Shown: positions 1 through 12,800 of the stretch, piece by piece
How the letters are laid out: every line of letters begins with the position of its first letter
Position numbering within the stretch: the stretch's first letter is position 1
Assembly: GCF_040807025.1 (NCBI RefSeq)
Contig: NC_090953.1
Span: 805,501-869,500, forward strand
Direction: 5' to 3'
From: Struthio camelus
Taxonomy: Eukaryota; Chordata; Aves; Struthioniformes; Struthionidae
DNA: 64,000 nt
The notes under the pieces: model-generated
Databases searched by the model: none
Seen by the model: the letters and a program-made list of their open reading frames with translations, nothing else
What the model was told of the DNA's origin: nothing
Translations under genes and position numbers: made by a program

Positions 1-1054
1 GAAACTTTCTTTTCTGTTTACGTCCTGCTTTTCCCCCCCAATGAAATTTTCTTCAAATCAGTTGGATTTTGCAGACTATTCCAACTGGGGGTAGGGCTTC
101 AGAGCGCGGCCCGGCAGGGCGGGGGGCGAGCAGCGGAGGGAGGCTCTGCCGCGCTCGGGGGTCCCGGGGGCAGCGCCTGCCCGCCGCCGGCTGGGCGCGG
201 GCTTGCCGTTTCGGGTGCTGCGGCCGGCGGTTTTGTGGGTGCGATGGGGAGCCCGGGCGGGATCAGGGCGCTGGGCGGCGGAGGCGCCCGGGCTGCGGCA
301 GGGCTCGGGAGAGCCCCGGCGGGCGCTGCCCGCGGCAGGCCCCTTCCCCGCCTCTGCGCTCGTGCAACCCGAGGTCTGCGCGGGCTCGGCACCCGCTCGG
401 TCCCTCTTCTCGGCGGTGGCGCCGTCCAGCCCCGTCCGTGGGCTGGGATCCCTTCCCCGTGCTCGGGAAGGGCAGCGGGATCGCTGCTGGGCTTGCCGCC
501 CAGCTCCGGGTGTGAGGCGCCTTTCCAGGCCTGTGCCCTGGGGCCACGAGTTATTCTCAGCCCACGGCCCTCGCTGGCTCAGGCGAGAGCCAACATGCCG
601 CTGAGTCAGGTGGCAGCGCTGAGCAAACCCCTTGACTTGAAACTCAGAAGCGCTCTGAAGCGACAAGTCTCTTCTTCCCCCCAGAAAGCCTCGGCCGCTT
701 TTGGGGGCGTGCGGTAGATAACTGCAGATGTTTTACCCCCATCTCTGAAGCTTTTGCTGATAATAGGCGGAAAACGTATTGTCTGCGCTCTCAGGGAGGC
801 AGCGGAGACTCGAGGAAACGTTGTGTAACGTGACGCAAAGCTGCAGAGGGGCTGCTCGGTGGGCTGAAGCGCTTGGCCGGGCTTTCCCAGCCTGGCGGCA
901 GCACGTCTGAGCAGGAGCCCGTCTCCCGCGCCCGGAGCGCGCCCGCCCCGGCCCGGCTCGTGCTCCAGGGCCGGCGCGGGAAAGGCACGTTCCTTCGCCG
1001 CGGCGTGCGGAGCAGCGGAGCCGCCGCAGGGCTCGGGCGGCTCTCGGGGCGGCC

Positions 1055-1870
1055 GGCTGGTGCGGGCGCGGGAGCCGAGCCGGTCCCGGCGTGGGCGGCT
1101 GGTGCGGGCGCGGGAGCCGAGCTGGTCCCGGCATGTGGGCATGGGAGCCGAGCCGGTCCCGGCGCGGGCGGCTGGTGCAGGCGCGGGAGCCGAGCCGGTC
1201 CCGGTGTGGGCGGGCGCGGGAGCCGAGCCGGTCGCGGCGCGGGCGAGCGGGCGCGGGAGCCGAGCCGGTCCCGGCATGGGTGGGCGGGCGGGCGCGGGAG
1301 CCGAGCCGGTCCCGGCGCGGGCGGCTGGTGCGGGCGCGGGAGCCGAGCCAGTCCCGGTGTGGGCGGGCGCGGGAGCCGAGCCGGTCCCGGCGCGGGCGGC
1401 TGGTGCGGGCGCGGGAGCCGAGCCGGTCCCAGCGCGGGCGGCTGGTGCGGGCACGGGAGCCGAGCCGGTCCCGGCGCGGGCGGCTGGTGCGGGCGCAGGA
1501 GCCGAGCCGGTCCCAGTGCGGGTGGCTGGTGCGGGCGCGGGAGCCGAGCCGGTCCCGGTGTGGGCAGCTGGTGCGGGCGCGGGAGCCGAGCCGGTCCCGG
1601 TGTGGGTGGGCGCGGGAGCCGAGCCGGTCCCGGCGCGGGCGGCTGGTGCGGGCGCGGGAGCCGAGCCGGTCCCGGTGTGGGCGGGCGCGGGAGCCGAGCC
1701 GGTCCCGGCGCGGGCGGCTGGTGCGGGCGCGGGAGCCGAGCCGGTCCCAGCGCGGGCGGCTGGTGCGGGCGCGGGAGCCGAGCCGGTCCCAGCGCGGGCG
1801 GCTGGTGCGGGCGCGGGAGCCGAGCCGGTCCCGGCGTGGGCAGGCTGGTGCGGGCGCGGGAGCTGAGCCG
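1055..1870 (+). repeat. 42/33-bp G-rich minisatellite in RASGRF1 intron 1
   Basis: About 20 tandem units beginning GGCTGGTGCGGGCGCGGGAG and ending CCGAGCCGGTCCCGGCGCGGGC (42 bp), mixed with 33-bp units that lack the GGCTGGTGC part. Both lengths are multiples of three, so several frames stay open through the array on both strands. I read this as repeat structure, not coding. Confidence 0.92.
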
Positions 1871-4800
1871 GTCCCGGCGCGGGCAGGCGTGCGTCTCGCC
1901 CGGCCGGGCTCGCCCCGCCGCGCTGTGAATCGGCCAGCTTTGGGCACCCAGCGGGCTGCGCGCAGGAAGGTGCCCTGTTCCTCACGGTCTAGAAGACTCT
2001 ACTTTGTCTTCTGGGGCTCTGAGCATGCTTACAGGCTGCTTACGGTCGTTCTGATTATTCGCATCATGCTTATTCAGCCAGAGGGGAATAACGCAACGTG
2101 ATCTGCGGCGGAGCGGCGTCGCTCTGAGCCCGAGCGCCCGACACCCTGCCGTTGCCGTAGCCGCCTGTGTCATAGGATGGAAAACTCTTCCCCGATTTGT
2201 CATGTAAATCCGAATAAGGACGTTTTTGGAAGTCCTGGCCTTCTCGCAGGTGTTCTGTGAACAAAGAAGCTAAAGTCTTTGAATAAATTAGTCTCTCAGC
2301 AGTAAACATAACGTAGCTGATGGGGATAATAAAGCACGTTGCGAGCTGAAAGCCGAGCCTGAAGTCGCGCTTATTGCCCCCTGTAGCTGTCGGCTGCCGT
2401 AGAGACCTCTGCGAGCCGGAGCAACCTCGCCAGGACTTGTGAACTAAGTAGAGCAAGGTAGATGAAACATACTAGTCCCCCACGAGTGTTCGGGGCTGTA
2501 TTTTTTTAAAGTGTTGACAAATAGTTTTTAAAAACGGCTCGGATCCCCCATAATCAATACCTCCCTTTGGTACGTCATCGGAAACAGGAACTACATGTCC
2601 TTGCACAGCCGCCCTGGTCCGTGGATGTCACTCCAAGTGTACGTTGCTCTTGCGCGGCCAATAGGAAATATTTAGATGTCCCGAGTGCCAGTGAGGTGCA
2701 GCTCTTGAACGCTTTTCTGAGATTTTGTAGATCCACAGTCCTTAAAGTTTGCCATGGATGTCTCAAGATCGGATACTTAATCTCCAATTTCCAAAGCTTC
2801 TGTAGCTGGATGCCTAGTTAAGCAACCCAGTTTGGGGTAGGGAGATATTATCAGATAAGCTGTCAGGCGGTTTGATTGTTGAGAGAAAATGTGATGTTTT
2901 TGCACCAAAACCCTTAGCTGAAGTAATTGCAAAATATTTATTGAAATATTTGGGTTGCCAGAGCCTGGGAGTCAAAAGAGCTTGGTTTATGGTAAGTGAA
3001 AAAGACTGAGTGCTCTCACATATGAGAGATGAACAAAAAGCTGAGAAATAAAACAGCATTCAAAAGTCAGGAGGGACTTTTCTCAAAATGAATTCTTTTG
3101 GGAAAAATTTATGGACCATTTCTGACTAAGAGATCTCTTGACTTAAAGAATGCTGTTTGGTGCTTCCCATCAGCTTAGTTCCCCTTGATGTGTTCATTTT
3201 GGTCTTTGCCTTGACAACCTGCCAATTATTCTGTTGGAGCTTTGTAACCTTTAAATTAAAACTTTTTCTAGGCTCAGGTGCTTTTAGCCAGGCTTTCTGC
3301 GAGGAGACGAACATGGTAGTAACTCGGCCTTCGCACCAGGAGCGCGGGAAGCCTAAATATATCCACAGGAAATCTGAATTTTTGAACATAAATTGCAGTT
3401 TGTGAATTCAAACCCATGCTACTCACAAATCCACGCGTTTCCCTGCTAGTTTTCGAGGTTTAAACCTGATGCCAAACCTTTCTTTTTCATCAAACGTTCT
3501 CATCCAGCAGACTTGTGAAACTGGCCAAAGTAGTAGGGTGAAAGAAGAAAGAACTCTCCCTCCTAACTCGGCCCCATCAGCTCAGGAGGCGGAGATAAAT
3601 TTTCTCAGCTGCATGCACCAAATTTGCAGATTTCTTGCGAATTCATAGACATGGAGGCAGTGTAGCAATGGCAATATCCAGATGGAAAATTTGGCAGAAG
3701 TATGGATGTCAAATATAACCGCGTTTAGGGGACTGGTGCGACACCGTTTCCTTCATTAACTGCTGTAGGGAATAACGCGAACTCTGTATTTCCAAGCCGC
3801 GCGCGGAGGGGGGATCGAGCGGTGCGGGGTCCCCCGGGTGCCCGGCTGGCAGCGCCGGGCGAGCGAGATGTCTGCTGCTCGCCTGGGCGCGGGGAGGCTT
3901 CCCCTGACGCTCCCACTTACCGCGCAAAACGGATGGGCAGGGGATCAGCTTTTCCGCTCCGTTGCTCCCCGGACAAATAGGCGCATTATCGCTGCACCTC
4001 CGAGGGGGCGGAAAAATGCGCGCAGCACTGCTGTCGTGTTTATTCCTGCACAAACCTGCTGCTGGGAGGAAGCGCCGCGCAGACACCCGGGGCTTTAGAG
4101 AGCAAGACAGGAGGATCAAATGAGGGGGGAAAAAACAACCCAGAACTGAAAATCAATATTCTAGAAAGGGAAAAAAAATGATCAGTTTAAAAAAAAAAAA
4201 AAGTTACTACACAAAAGGAAACAAGTGGGGCCACGTTCCCGTGGGTGAAGGTCTCGCCGCCGCCGCGGGCAGCTCCGGAGCGGAGAGCTCGGCCCCAAGC
4301 GGGATCCCGCTGCCGGGCGTTTCCGCGCTCCCGGGAAGGGGGCATCGCAGCCCCTCGGGCACGGTTTGTGCTCAGCTCTGGTGCCCGTGTACGAGCGACG
4401 TTACAGCGTGCCCTGAGGCAGAGGAGAGAAATTGCTGCCTCTGGGGTTTCTCGTTATTGTCTGTAAGCAAATGAGCTGCCCGGCCACCCATCTGCTCCCA
4501 TCTGAGTCGCAGGTCCTGCCTTCCCAGCGCGCACGGTATTTAGGTCAGTGAAGTTAAAAGCTACCGTTGCTTGCTGTGGATTTTTAGACTCATCCATCCA
4601 AAGGAGGAAAATTCTCCTCCCTTGCCCTTTATGTCAGCTGTAATAACCATCAGCTCCACGAACGGGCACCCGCGTACCTATCCGCCACGGGCGAAGGGAG
4701 GGAGGCGAGTCCCCGGCGCGGCAGGGAGCGTCCCCGGTGCGGCCGCGCGGCGGGGGCAGCGCGCCGAGTCGTGGCCGCCGGGAGCCTCCGCTGGGCGACG

Positions 4801-5984
4801 CGGCGGCAGAACAAAGCCGCTTTGTGCGCTGCGGAGAGGGGTTGCGGGTCGCTGCTCGCGCGCGCGCGGGCGTCCGTGCTGGGGGCATTTCCGCAGCCGC
4901 TCGGGTCCGCGCCGGGGACGAATCCCCGCAGCCCACAGCGGCCTCAGCGAAGGCACCGAGCGCGAGCCGAGGAGCGGGGCAGGGGCGCGCGGGGGTGTTT
5001 TATCAAGTTGTAGCTGAAAAGGAAAGCTGTCCTCACACTTGAGGTGCCGACATCAGCCGGGCTCCGCAGCCGCCGCCGCCGCGCTGGCTGGTTTGCTGCC
5101 AGAGCCGAGGGTGCCCGGATGCTGCGGCGGCAGGGCAGGGGGGAGGAACGGGTCCCGCGCCCCGTCCCGGTCCTGGGAGCCAGCTGGGGCCAGCGCGGCA
5201 GGTCTCCCCACGGCCGTGGAGCATCTCCTAGCTCCGCGTGCTCCCTGACGCGTGGGAGTTGCACGAGGGGCGCGTGGGGCAGAGCGCGGTGACATTCGCT
5301 AGCCGGAGCGTGTGCAAGTGAGCCCCGAATAGGTGCGCCGCTCCTCTGCGTGTGCGGTGGCTGGGGGTTTGTTGGAAGCAGATTGGGGAAAAAACCACCA
5401 GGTCTGGCGGCGGGTCGGTGCCCGGGAGCAGGGCAGCGGCAGGGCTGCGGCAGCGCAGGCTGGGGGAGCGCGGGGAGGGACGCTGGTGAAGCTGCGGGAG
5501 CAGCGTGCAGTAAATCAAGCAGAGAGCAGAGAGCCCTGCTAGAGCTCACCTGGAATGCTTAAACATCTCCGCAGAAGCGCGACGTGGCACATCGCCCTTG
5601 AGGAGAAGCAGGTCGCGGGACGAGGGGAGCTGTGTCTCAGGGAACTGCCACAAGGAAACATCCCAGCAAGAGCCCAGTGTGGGAACCCCCAAAGTGCCAC
5701 GGCAAACACGCGCTCTCTGAAATTCTCCCTTTTCCTTGTATTTAAGAAGTGGAGGAACCCGCGCATCCCTGCCACGGGCGGGTGCGAATGCCGTGTCGAG
5801 CAGACACGGGCGTGGGAACGTGCGCAGCCGGGACGGGGCCGGTGGCGATGCCCCAGCGCTGCGGGGTGGGACGCCAGGCCGCCGGGCTCGCCGCTGAGCC
5901 CCACGGAAAGCGGGAGCAGCGTTTCCAGAGGGGGCTCGAGGGAGGCACCGTGTCTTTGAGAACCTGTCCGAGCCGTGAGCCACA

Positions 5985-6615
5985 GCGTCTTGGGGTCGGG
6001 GGGACCCACGTTTTGGGGTTGGCAGGGACCTGTGTCACAGGGCCAGCAGGGACCCACATCTCGGGGCTCAGTGGGGACCTATGACTTGTGGTTGGTGGGG
6101 ATCCTTGACTCAGAGTCAGCAGGGACCCACATCTCAGGGCTCAGTGGGGACCCATGTCTTGGGATCAGTGGAGATCCTTGACTCAGGGTCAGCAGGGACC
6201 CACATCTCGGGGCTCAGTGGGGACCCATGTCTTGGGGTCAGCAGGGACCCACATCTCAGGGCTCAGTGGGGACCCATGTCTTGGGATCAGTGGAGATCCT
6301 TGACTCAGGGTCAGCAGGGACCCACATCTCGGGGCTCAGTGGGGACCCATGTCTTGGGGTCAGCAGGGACTCGCATCTCAGGGCTCAGTGGGGACCCATG
6401 TCTTGGGATCAGTGGAGATTCTTGACTCAGGGTCAGCAGGGACCCCCATCTCAGGGCTCAGTGGGGACCCATGTCTTGGGGTCAGCAGGGACCCACATCT
6501 CAGGGCTCAGTGGGGACCCATGTCTTGGGGTCAGCAGGGACCCACAGCTCGGGGCTCAGTGGGGGCCCATATCTCGGGGTCAGCGAGGACCCTTGTCTCA
6601 GGGTTGATGGGAACC
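5985..6615 (+). repeat. 49-bp minisatellite with 122-bp higher-order unit in RASGRF1 intron 1
   Basis: The basic unit is 49 bp (GTCAGCAGGGACCCACATCT, then CTCAGTGGGGACCCATGTC). After every second copy a 24-bp block (ATCAGTGGAGATCCTTGACT...) is inserted, giving a 122-bp higher-order period. At least three higher-order copies are nearly identical, which indicates recent homogenisation. Confidence 0.9.
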
Positions 6616-9600
6616 CATGTCGACTCCCTCCTGGGTCGGCTCCCCGGGGAGCTGCATCGCCTGGAGCCCAGCTCGCCGCCGGAGCGGGACGTCCTCCGGC
6701 TGGGCCTCCCACTCTGCCCCCCTGCAGGATAGCGGCCTGAAATGGAAAAGCCGCAAGGTTGGAGGCGGAGGGGTCTTTTCCTCCCCACGCTCCCCCCCAG
6801 AACTGCCCGGGCCCCTGCCCGGTCCCGCGGAGGGAGGCCGGGGTGTCAGCCGCCCGGGGAGCGTCGCGTCTGCGGCCCAGCGGGTCCGTGACGCCCCGCG
6901 GCGCGGGGACTGCCGCCCGCGCGCCGCGCACCAGCTGCAGCCCCGCTGGCAGCCCCTTCCCTCGGCGCGGCCCCCTAACAAGGGTCGGGTGCGCGTCCGG
7001 GAGGGTTTCCTTCCGCGGCGTTTTGCGTGGCGGAAGGGCAGAGCCGTCTGCGGCACTAACAACGCCAGCCGAGGGACAGCAGACACGAGGGAGGACATTT
7101 CCCTGGAGATAGTCCCTGCACATTAATCACTCGGGTAGTCTCCTTCATTAATTCAAAGTCATCTGTTGAGGTTCTGGAAGCAGAAATAGCTCCCGAGCAG
7201 CATTTTGCTATTGTACTCTCTTGTCTCAGTAAAAATAGCCAAACTGATGCTGGGGATTTTTACAGAAAAAGCGATAGAGCAAAAAGAGTTTCTGGCGGGG
7301 GGGGCTGCTGTTATAGGGTTGCGCCAACGCCTAGCGGTCTGGTTACTGGTGTGATCTGCAAACACGAGGATGTGGGTCTCCCACCCAGAGACCCCGGTGG
7401 CTGAGATCGACAAGGGAGCTCCACAGACACCAAACGCAAGCTCCGATTTTTAAGCTTTTACGTTGATTATCACGTTAAAAATTTGACGGAGAAAAGAGGT
7501 GCAAACAGAGACCTGCAGCTGGAAAATCGTGGAGAAGCGGTGTGCATCTTCCCCCAGCTGCGGCTGGCGTCGGGCTGGGAGAAGGTCTGCAGCGGTGCGC
7601 TCGAGCGAGGGCCGTGCCGCGGCGCCCGCAGCAGCCCCGCTGGGGAGAGGCTCCCGCGGCGGGTCAGGCACGATGCCTAGCCAAGGCGCGGTGGTGGCGA
7701 GCACCAGGGAAGTGCCATCTGTGCCGGTCACTTCTGCCGCGCCTGGGGGAACTGAGAGCGACCGTTATCGATATGATGGTGAATTGGTGGCTGTCTGCAC
7801 CGCGCGCCGAGGTCCGCGAAGGAGGCGTGCCTGCGCGCGCGTGGCCGCTGCTCCGGCAGGCTCGACGCCTCCTACGCGAGCGCACGGCTTGCGGCTGCTG
7901 AACTTTGCCAAACCGACGGCTGAAGCTGCAGTTTGTCATGCTCAGGTTGCGTTATTGTGGAAAGTTTGGGCTGAGGCAGCCCGGCGATCCCTGAGAGCAA
8001 AGCACAGCGCGTTGTTAGCCCGTGCGGAGAAACGCTCGCCGCCGTCTCCCTGCCGAGTCTTCGGAAAAGCTCCAGGTTGGAGCGGCCCTGCAGAGACCCG
8101 CGGGGGCCGGGCAGCAGCGTTTGCCAAGCGTTCGGCTTGCAGTGACCTGCTGCGTCCCCGCGGTTTGCCCCTCGCTCCTGCTGGTCCCGAGGCATCGATG
8201 GCGGCGGGGACCGAGAGCGCGAGCAGAGGGCTGGGGCGGACCGTAGGCGAGTTGCGAAGGGGAGGGCGCCGGTCGGGGCGGGGGTGAGGAGCGGAGGGGC
8301 TCTCGCAGGGTCTGCCGCGGCGCCGGCTGCGGTGGATGGCCCGCGATGGCCGGCTCTTCGGGCGGCGCGGGAGGCAGGGCCTGGGGAAAGCGGGGTAGCG
8401 GTCCGGGAACCGCCGCTGCCCTTGGTGCGGGCGCAGAGGGGCTGGCGGCGTTTCCTGGGTTTTTTTTTTTTTTCCCCCGTTTTCCCTTTGTGGCCTTAAG
8501 CGTGTTTTCTTGTCATTCTTTTTAGGCAGAACTGCCACATCCGCTAGGCGTCTCCTGAAGCGCAGCGCAAGGGAGAAGGCGCGTCTCCGCGCGGACGGGG
8601 GCTTTGCGCGCCGGCGGGCTGCCGGCGGCGGAGGAGGGCTGGGAAAACGCCTCCTGAGAGAGGCTTGAGGAGCCGCGTCTGCTGAGCTTCTCAGAAAGAA
8701 GAGCGAGAGGTGGTTGGATGAAGGGGCGCGAGCGCCTACGGGGCTGCGAGTTGAGGAGCCCTCGGAGCGAGCGAGGAAGGGCGCAGGAGGAGGGGAACGG
8801 AAGCTGCGCAGACCGTTGATGTCCCTCAGCTGGGCAGCGATGGCCCCTTAGCTAAAACTGCCCTGGGGAAAGCCGTGGCCTGGGGGATGCTGGAGGTCGG
8901 CGGGGGGGGGATGATCCTGCCCCTTCCTGGCCTCCGGTCGGGCGCCGCTCAGCGCTCCGGCGGCGGAGGGGAGGCTGCCGCCCGTCCCCGTCCTCCCCGG
9001 GTGGCCGGCGCGCGGAGCCCCTGTGGAAGCGCTCCCGGGCCGTCGCGTGGGATGTGACAAGAGAGCCGGATCGTACTTTAGGAGGAGATAACAGGCGGTG
9101 GGAGTTTTATTATTCAAATACAGACTGACTTCCTCCTTTCCAACGCGCTGCGCTTCCTGGGTGCTGTACGGGAGTGAATCCGAGCGACGGAGCGAGCTGG
9201 GACGCCAGCGTGCTCCGGTGGCGGGCCGAGGCCGCGAGCGCCGGCCCGGCCGAGGGGAAGCTCGCGGGCCGGCGTCCTCGGGGTGGGGGGAAAGCCGGCG
9301 GCCCCGGGCCAGGGGCCCGCGCGCAGCCCCGTGTCCGCGCCCGGTTTCCCCGACGGCCCCGGGTGAAGCCGGAGCGCTGTGAAGCGAGCCGGAGGAGAGG
9401 CCTGATGGCTCCTGGGCTGGCAGGGGGCCCCCGTAGGGCGCCGCCGGGGCCTCGCGGGGCTGGCGACGCTCTTGGAGGCGCCGCTCAGGGCCGAGGGCGC
9501 CGGGAGCTGCGCCCGGCCAGCCCCTTCCGGCCCCGTCCCTGAGGCCGCGCGGTGAGGAGGCCCTCACGGCGCCGTGCGAGGAACCGGCGGTTTCCCCCTC

Positions 9601-9787
9601 GCCGAGAGGAGCCGTGCCGGGGCGAGGGGCCGCCCCGTTTCGCGCTGGCCTGGCGTCCTCGGGCGCCGAGATACCTGCCGAGTCGGGTCCGAGGTCGAGC
9701 TCGAGGGCAGGAGGAGCCCTTCCTGGCAGGGAAAGGCTTGCTTGCGCGAGCGAGCGGGCTAACCCCGTCCTGCCTTCGCTCCTGCAG

Positions 9788-9894
9788 CATTACTTCACCG
9801 TTAACTTCAACCACGAGAACCAGAAGGCGCTGGAGCTGAGGACGGAGGACGCCAAGGACTGCGACGAGTGGGTGGCAGCCATCGCCCGCGCCAG
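9788..9894 (+). CDS. RASGRF1: RASGRF1 exon 2 (end of PH1)
   Basis: Encodes [17 protein letters not shown] followed by the C-terminal helix of the first PH domain (about residues 93-127). Acceptor is ctcctgcag, donor gtacgg. The exon ends with two bases (AG) of a serine codon completed by exon 3. Confidence 0.95.
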
Positions 9895-12800
9895 GTACGG
9901 CCCTCTGCAAGCGCGAAGGCAGGGCCGAAGCGGGTCCCCTGCGGGCGGCGGCGGCGGCGAAGCGGCGTCCCCGGGTGCCGGCGGCGGCCGGGAGCGGGTC
10001 CCTCGGGCCCGCGCCGCTTGCCGCGCCGCCCTGTCGGGGTTTCGTCCGAGATAGCACGAGCGCTCGGAAGAGGTCCTTCAGAAGCTCGCGCTCTGGCGAT
10101 GGCGCGCGGGGCCGGATGAACGTCGCGCGCCGCGGGCTCCTAGCGAGAGCGGGGTCCGTCGGGCGGCTCGTGCCGCAGCTGTCCTCCTCCCCGGGCAGCT
10201 CTTGGAAGGTGGTAGGTGAGACGGGTTTGGCCTTTTTACCCTTCGCCGTGGCCGACTAGTTCCTCGACAGTTTGCATTCCGTTTTCCTGTTTTAATCCTC
10301 GTTGTATCCGAATACACCCAAATCCCAGTCCTGTCCGTGCTGAGCGACCCCGTTGCCAGGCTGGGAGAAGCGGGTGCAGGTCCGGGCGGCGGGCGGGCGG
10401 GCGGGCGGGCTCGTCGGCCCGGGGCCGCAGCGCCCTGACGGCGGCGCCCGCCTCACAGTTACAGGAACCTGGCGACCGAGCACGAAGCTTTGATGCAGAA
10501 GTACCTCCATTTGCTTCAGATCGTGGAAACGGAGAAGACTGTTGCCAAGCAACTCCGACAACAGATCGAGGACGGGGAGATCGAGATCGAGCGCCTGAAA
10601 GCCGAGGTAAAGAGCGCGTTGGCGCTCCCGGTCGCCCACCCCGGGCCGGCGGCGTTGTGCGGCCGCCGCGCAGGCAGCTCGCGCGGGTCCCGGCCTGGGC
10701 CGGGCTGCCGGATGCGGACGGAGAACCGGCCGCGGCGAAGCGCTAGGAGATGCCCCCGCGGTGTCAGACGCGTACGGCGCCGAGGAGAGATGGAGGCTCC
10801 TTATTTTAATGTTTTGCCTTCTTTTTTTTTTTTTTTTTCTTTTTAATCGTATGTGACGTGACTAGACCCCCTTTCTGTGGTGCATAGCTGGTGTTACGAT
10901 CTGTGGGGTGGTGCAAAGCTAGAGGAAGAAAGGGGAAGGGAAGGGGCGCCTGTATCCCCGTGGGAAGGGAATCCGCCTTTGCCAAACGCAAGCTGCAATC
11001 ATTTTGGTAGCCCAAATACATGGGGGGGTTAGCGTAAAGGGTTGGTGGGGACGGGCGCGTCCCTCAGGTCACGCAGGCCGTCGCCCTGGCGTCGTGGCGG
11101 GGGCCCTCGGAGCGGCGGGGAAGCCCAGCCGCTGCGCGAAGGGTGAGCGGTGCCGCCGGCTCCGGCAGCCCCGGGCGGGCGCCGCCGGGGAAGGGCCTGT
11201 CTCGAGCCGGACCGCCGCCGGGGAAGGGCCTGTCTCGAGCTGGACCGCCGCCGGGGAAGGGCCTGTCTCCAGCCGGACTGCCGCTGGGGAAGGGCCTGTC
11301 TCCAGCCGGACTGCCGCCGGGGAAGGGCCTGTCTCGAGCTGGACCGCCGCCGGGGAAGGGCCTGTCTCCAGCCGGACTGCCGCCGGGGAAGGGCCTGTCT
11401 CCAGCCGGACTGCCGCCGGGGAAGGGCCTGTCTCCAGCCGGACTGCCGCCGGGGAAGGGCCTGTCTCCAGCCGGACTGCCGCCGGGGAAGGGCCTGTCTC
11501 CAGCCGCCCCGCCAGCGGTCCGCGGCCGTAGCCCTCGGGCGGTCCCGCATCCCGGGGCGTCTCCCGCCGTCTGGGCTGTCCGCAACCGTCTGGAGGCGGC
11601 CGGGATGGAGGGTTTGGGGCGCTGCGGAGCTTTCTGGCGTACCGGGGGTTTTTTCCATCTCGAATCAGGACAAACGTTCAAAATACCTGAAATTCCCACA
11701 CATGGCAGACTGTGTGTAGAGAGGGGCCAGGTGGACAGGAGCCCTGCGGGGACTATTGCGTTTTCGTAGCTTCCCGTTGTAACCTTTTGAATTGGACCGA
11801 AACAAAGCGCTCGTGGACACCAAACTGAGCCCGCGAGTCAGGCTGGCTCTTGAGGGTCTCCCCAGGGCCAAGGAAGCTTCTCGGGCGGGCTCGGCGCTGC
11901 CCGGCCCGACGGCGTCACCCCACGACTTCTCCGGGGCGCGCTGGCGGCGAGAGCCGGGCTGGGCGGCTCGCCCGGGCTGTTAGCCGAAACTGCAGTTGTT
12001 TCCCTCTTCCGCTCCGGAGCATGCTGTGAGCGCCCCTAATTACATCCCTTTTCTGCTCTTAATCCACCCTGGGTCAAATTTTCAATCATGCTTCTCCGGC
12101 GGGATTAAGGCATCAGTGCCGCCTATTGACATTTCCAGTCAAGGCAAAGCGGGACATGTGTGCGAACCCTGACGCTAGCTGAGGGGTTACGGATTGGAAA
12201 TGCCAGGCAACCAATAATCTAGGGACTGGCAACGAGTTGCGGTCAATTAGCATTTTTCTGTGCTCAAACACATTTGACTTCACCTTGTGTCGCTGCTGCT
12301 GCTGTTGTGGGTTTTTTTTTTTCCTCCTCGTTCTTTGAAGTAGAGATCAAATAATCGGCTTCACCTTTAAAGTGCAAATTTTGATTACTCGATTAAAAAA
12401 ACCAAACAAACAAAAAAAGAAGCAAAAATACAAAACCCAGTCCTTTTCCCAGGCTGCCTGTTTATCAGCCAAACAGTTGAAGCCTCGCTCCCAGCCCTGA
12501 GAAGAGTCATTGTCAGCCATTAATTGATAGGGAATCTGAAATAATTTCATTTAGTTTTTAATGAGCTGTGTTTGATGAACCCTAATCGTTAATTAATTAG
12601 GAATTTGCTGGCCCGGCGGGGCGGCTGGCAGAGCCGGCGACCCCGCGGCCACGCCACTGCGGCGGCCCCCGAAAGGCAACGGGTCCGTTTTCCGTGGAAG
12701 TCGCTTGGTTTTGAGCGTTAGGAGATTCAGGTCCCTTCTGAAGAACTTGGCAGGGAAAGGTGGTCGCCGAGCGTTGTTGAACCGCGGTGATCAGACTGAC

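Larger units (their letters stand above)
1..9787 (+). other. RASGRF1: RASGRF1 intron 1 (3' part)
   Basis: No exon was recognised here. Exon 2 begins in the middle of the first PH domain, so this is the downstream part of intron 1. It contains several CpG-dense blocks (about 100-540, 870-1930, 4680-5540, 7540-8430, 8570-9760), two minisatellites (about 1055-1870 and 5985-6615) and AT-rich islands (about 2440-3720, 7100-7500). Many open frames cross the CpG-rich blocks, but none resembles a known protein or has consistent splice borders. Confidence 0.85.

Noticed and set aside
606-1985. Antisense frame of 459 codons with Ala/Pro/Gly repeats
   Set aside because: Explained by a minisatellite with unit lengths divisible by three; equally long frames exist in other phases.
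5985-6615. CRISPR-like regular repeats
   Set aside because: Repeats are contiguous or share spacers, lie in a vertebrate intron and have no cas genes nearby.
1-9787. RASGRF1 exon 1 or an alternative first exon within the CpG-rich blocks
   Set aside because: No frame resembles the PH1 N terminus (MQK...RLNDG) and none ends at a donor in the right phase; CpG density is general in this region.
12294-12308. CTG triplet repeat
   Set aside because: Only about four units; too short to be notable.
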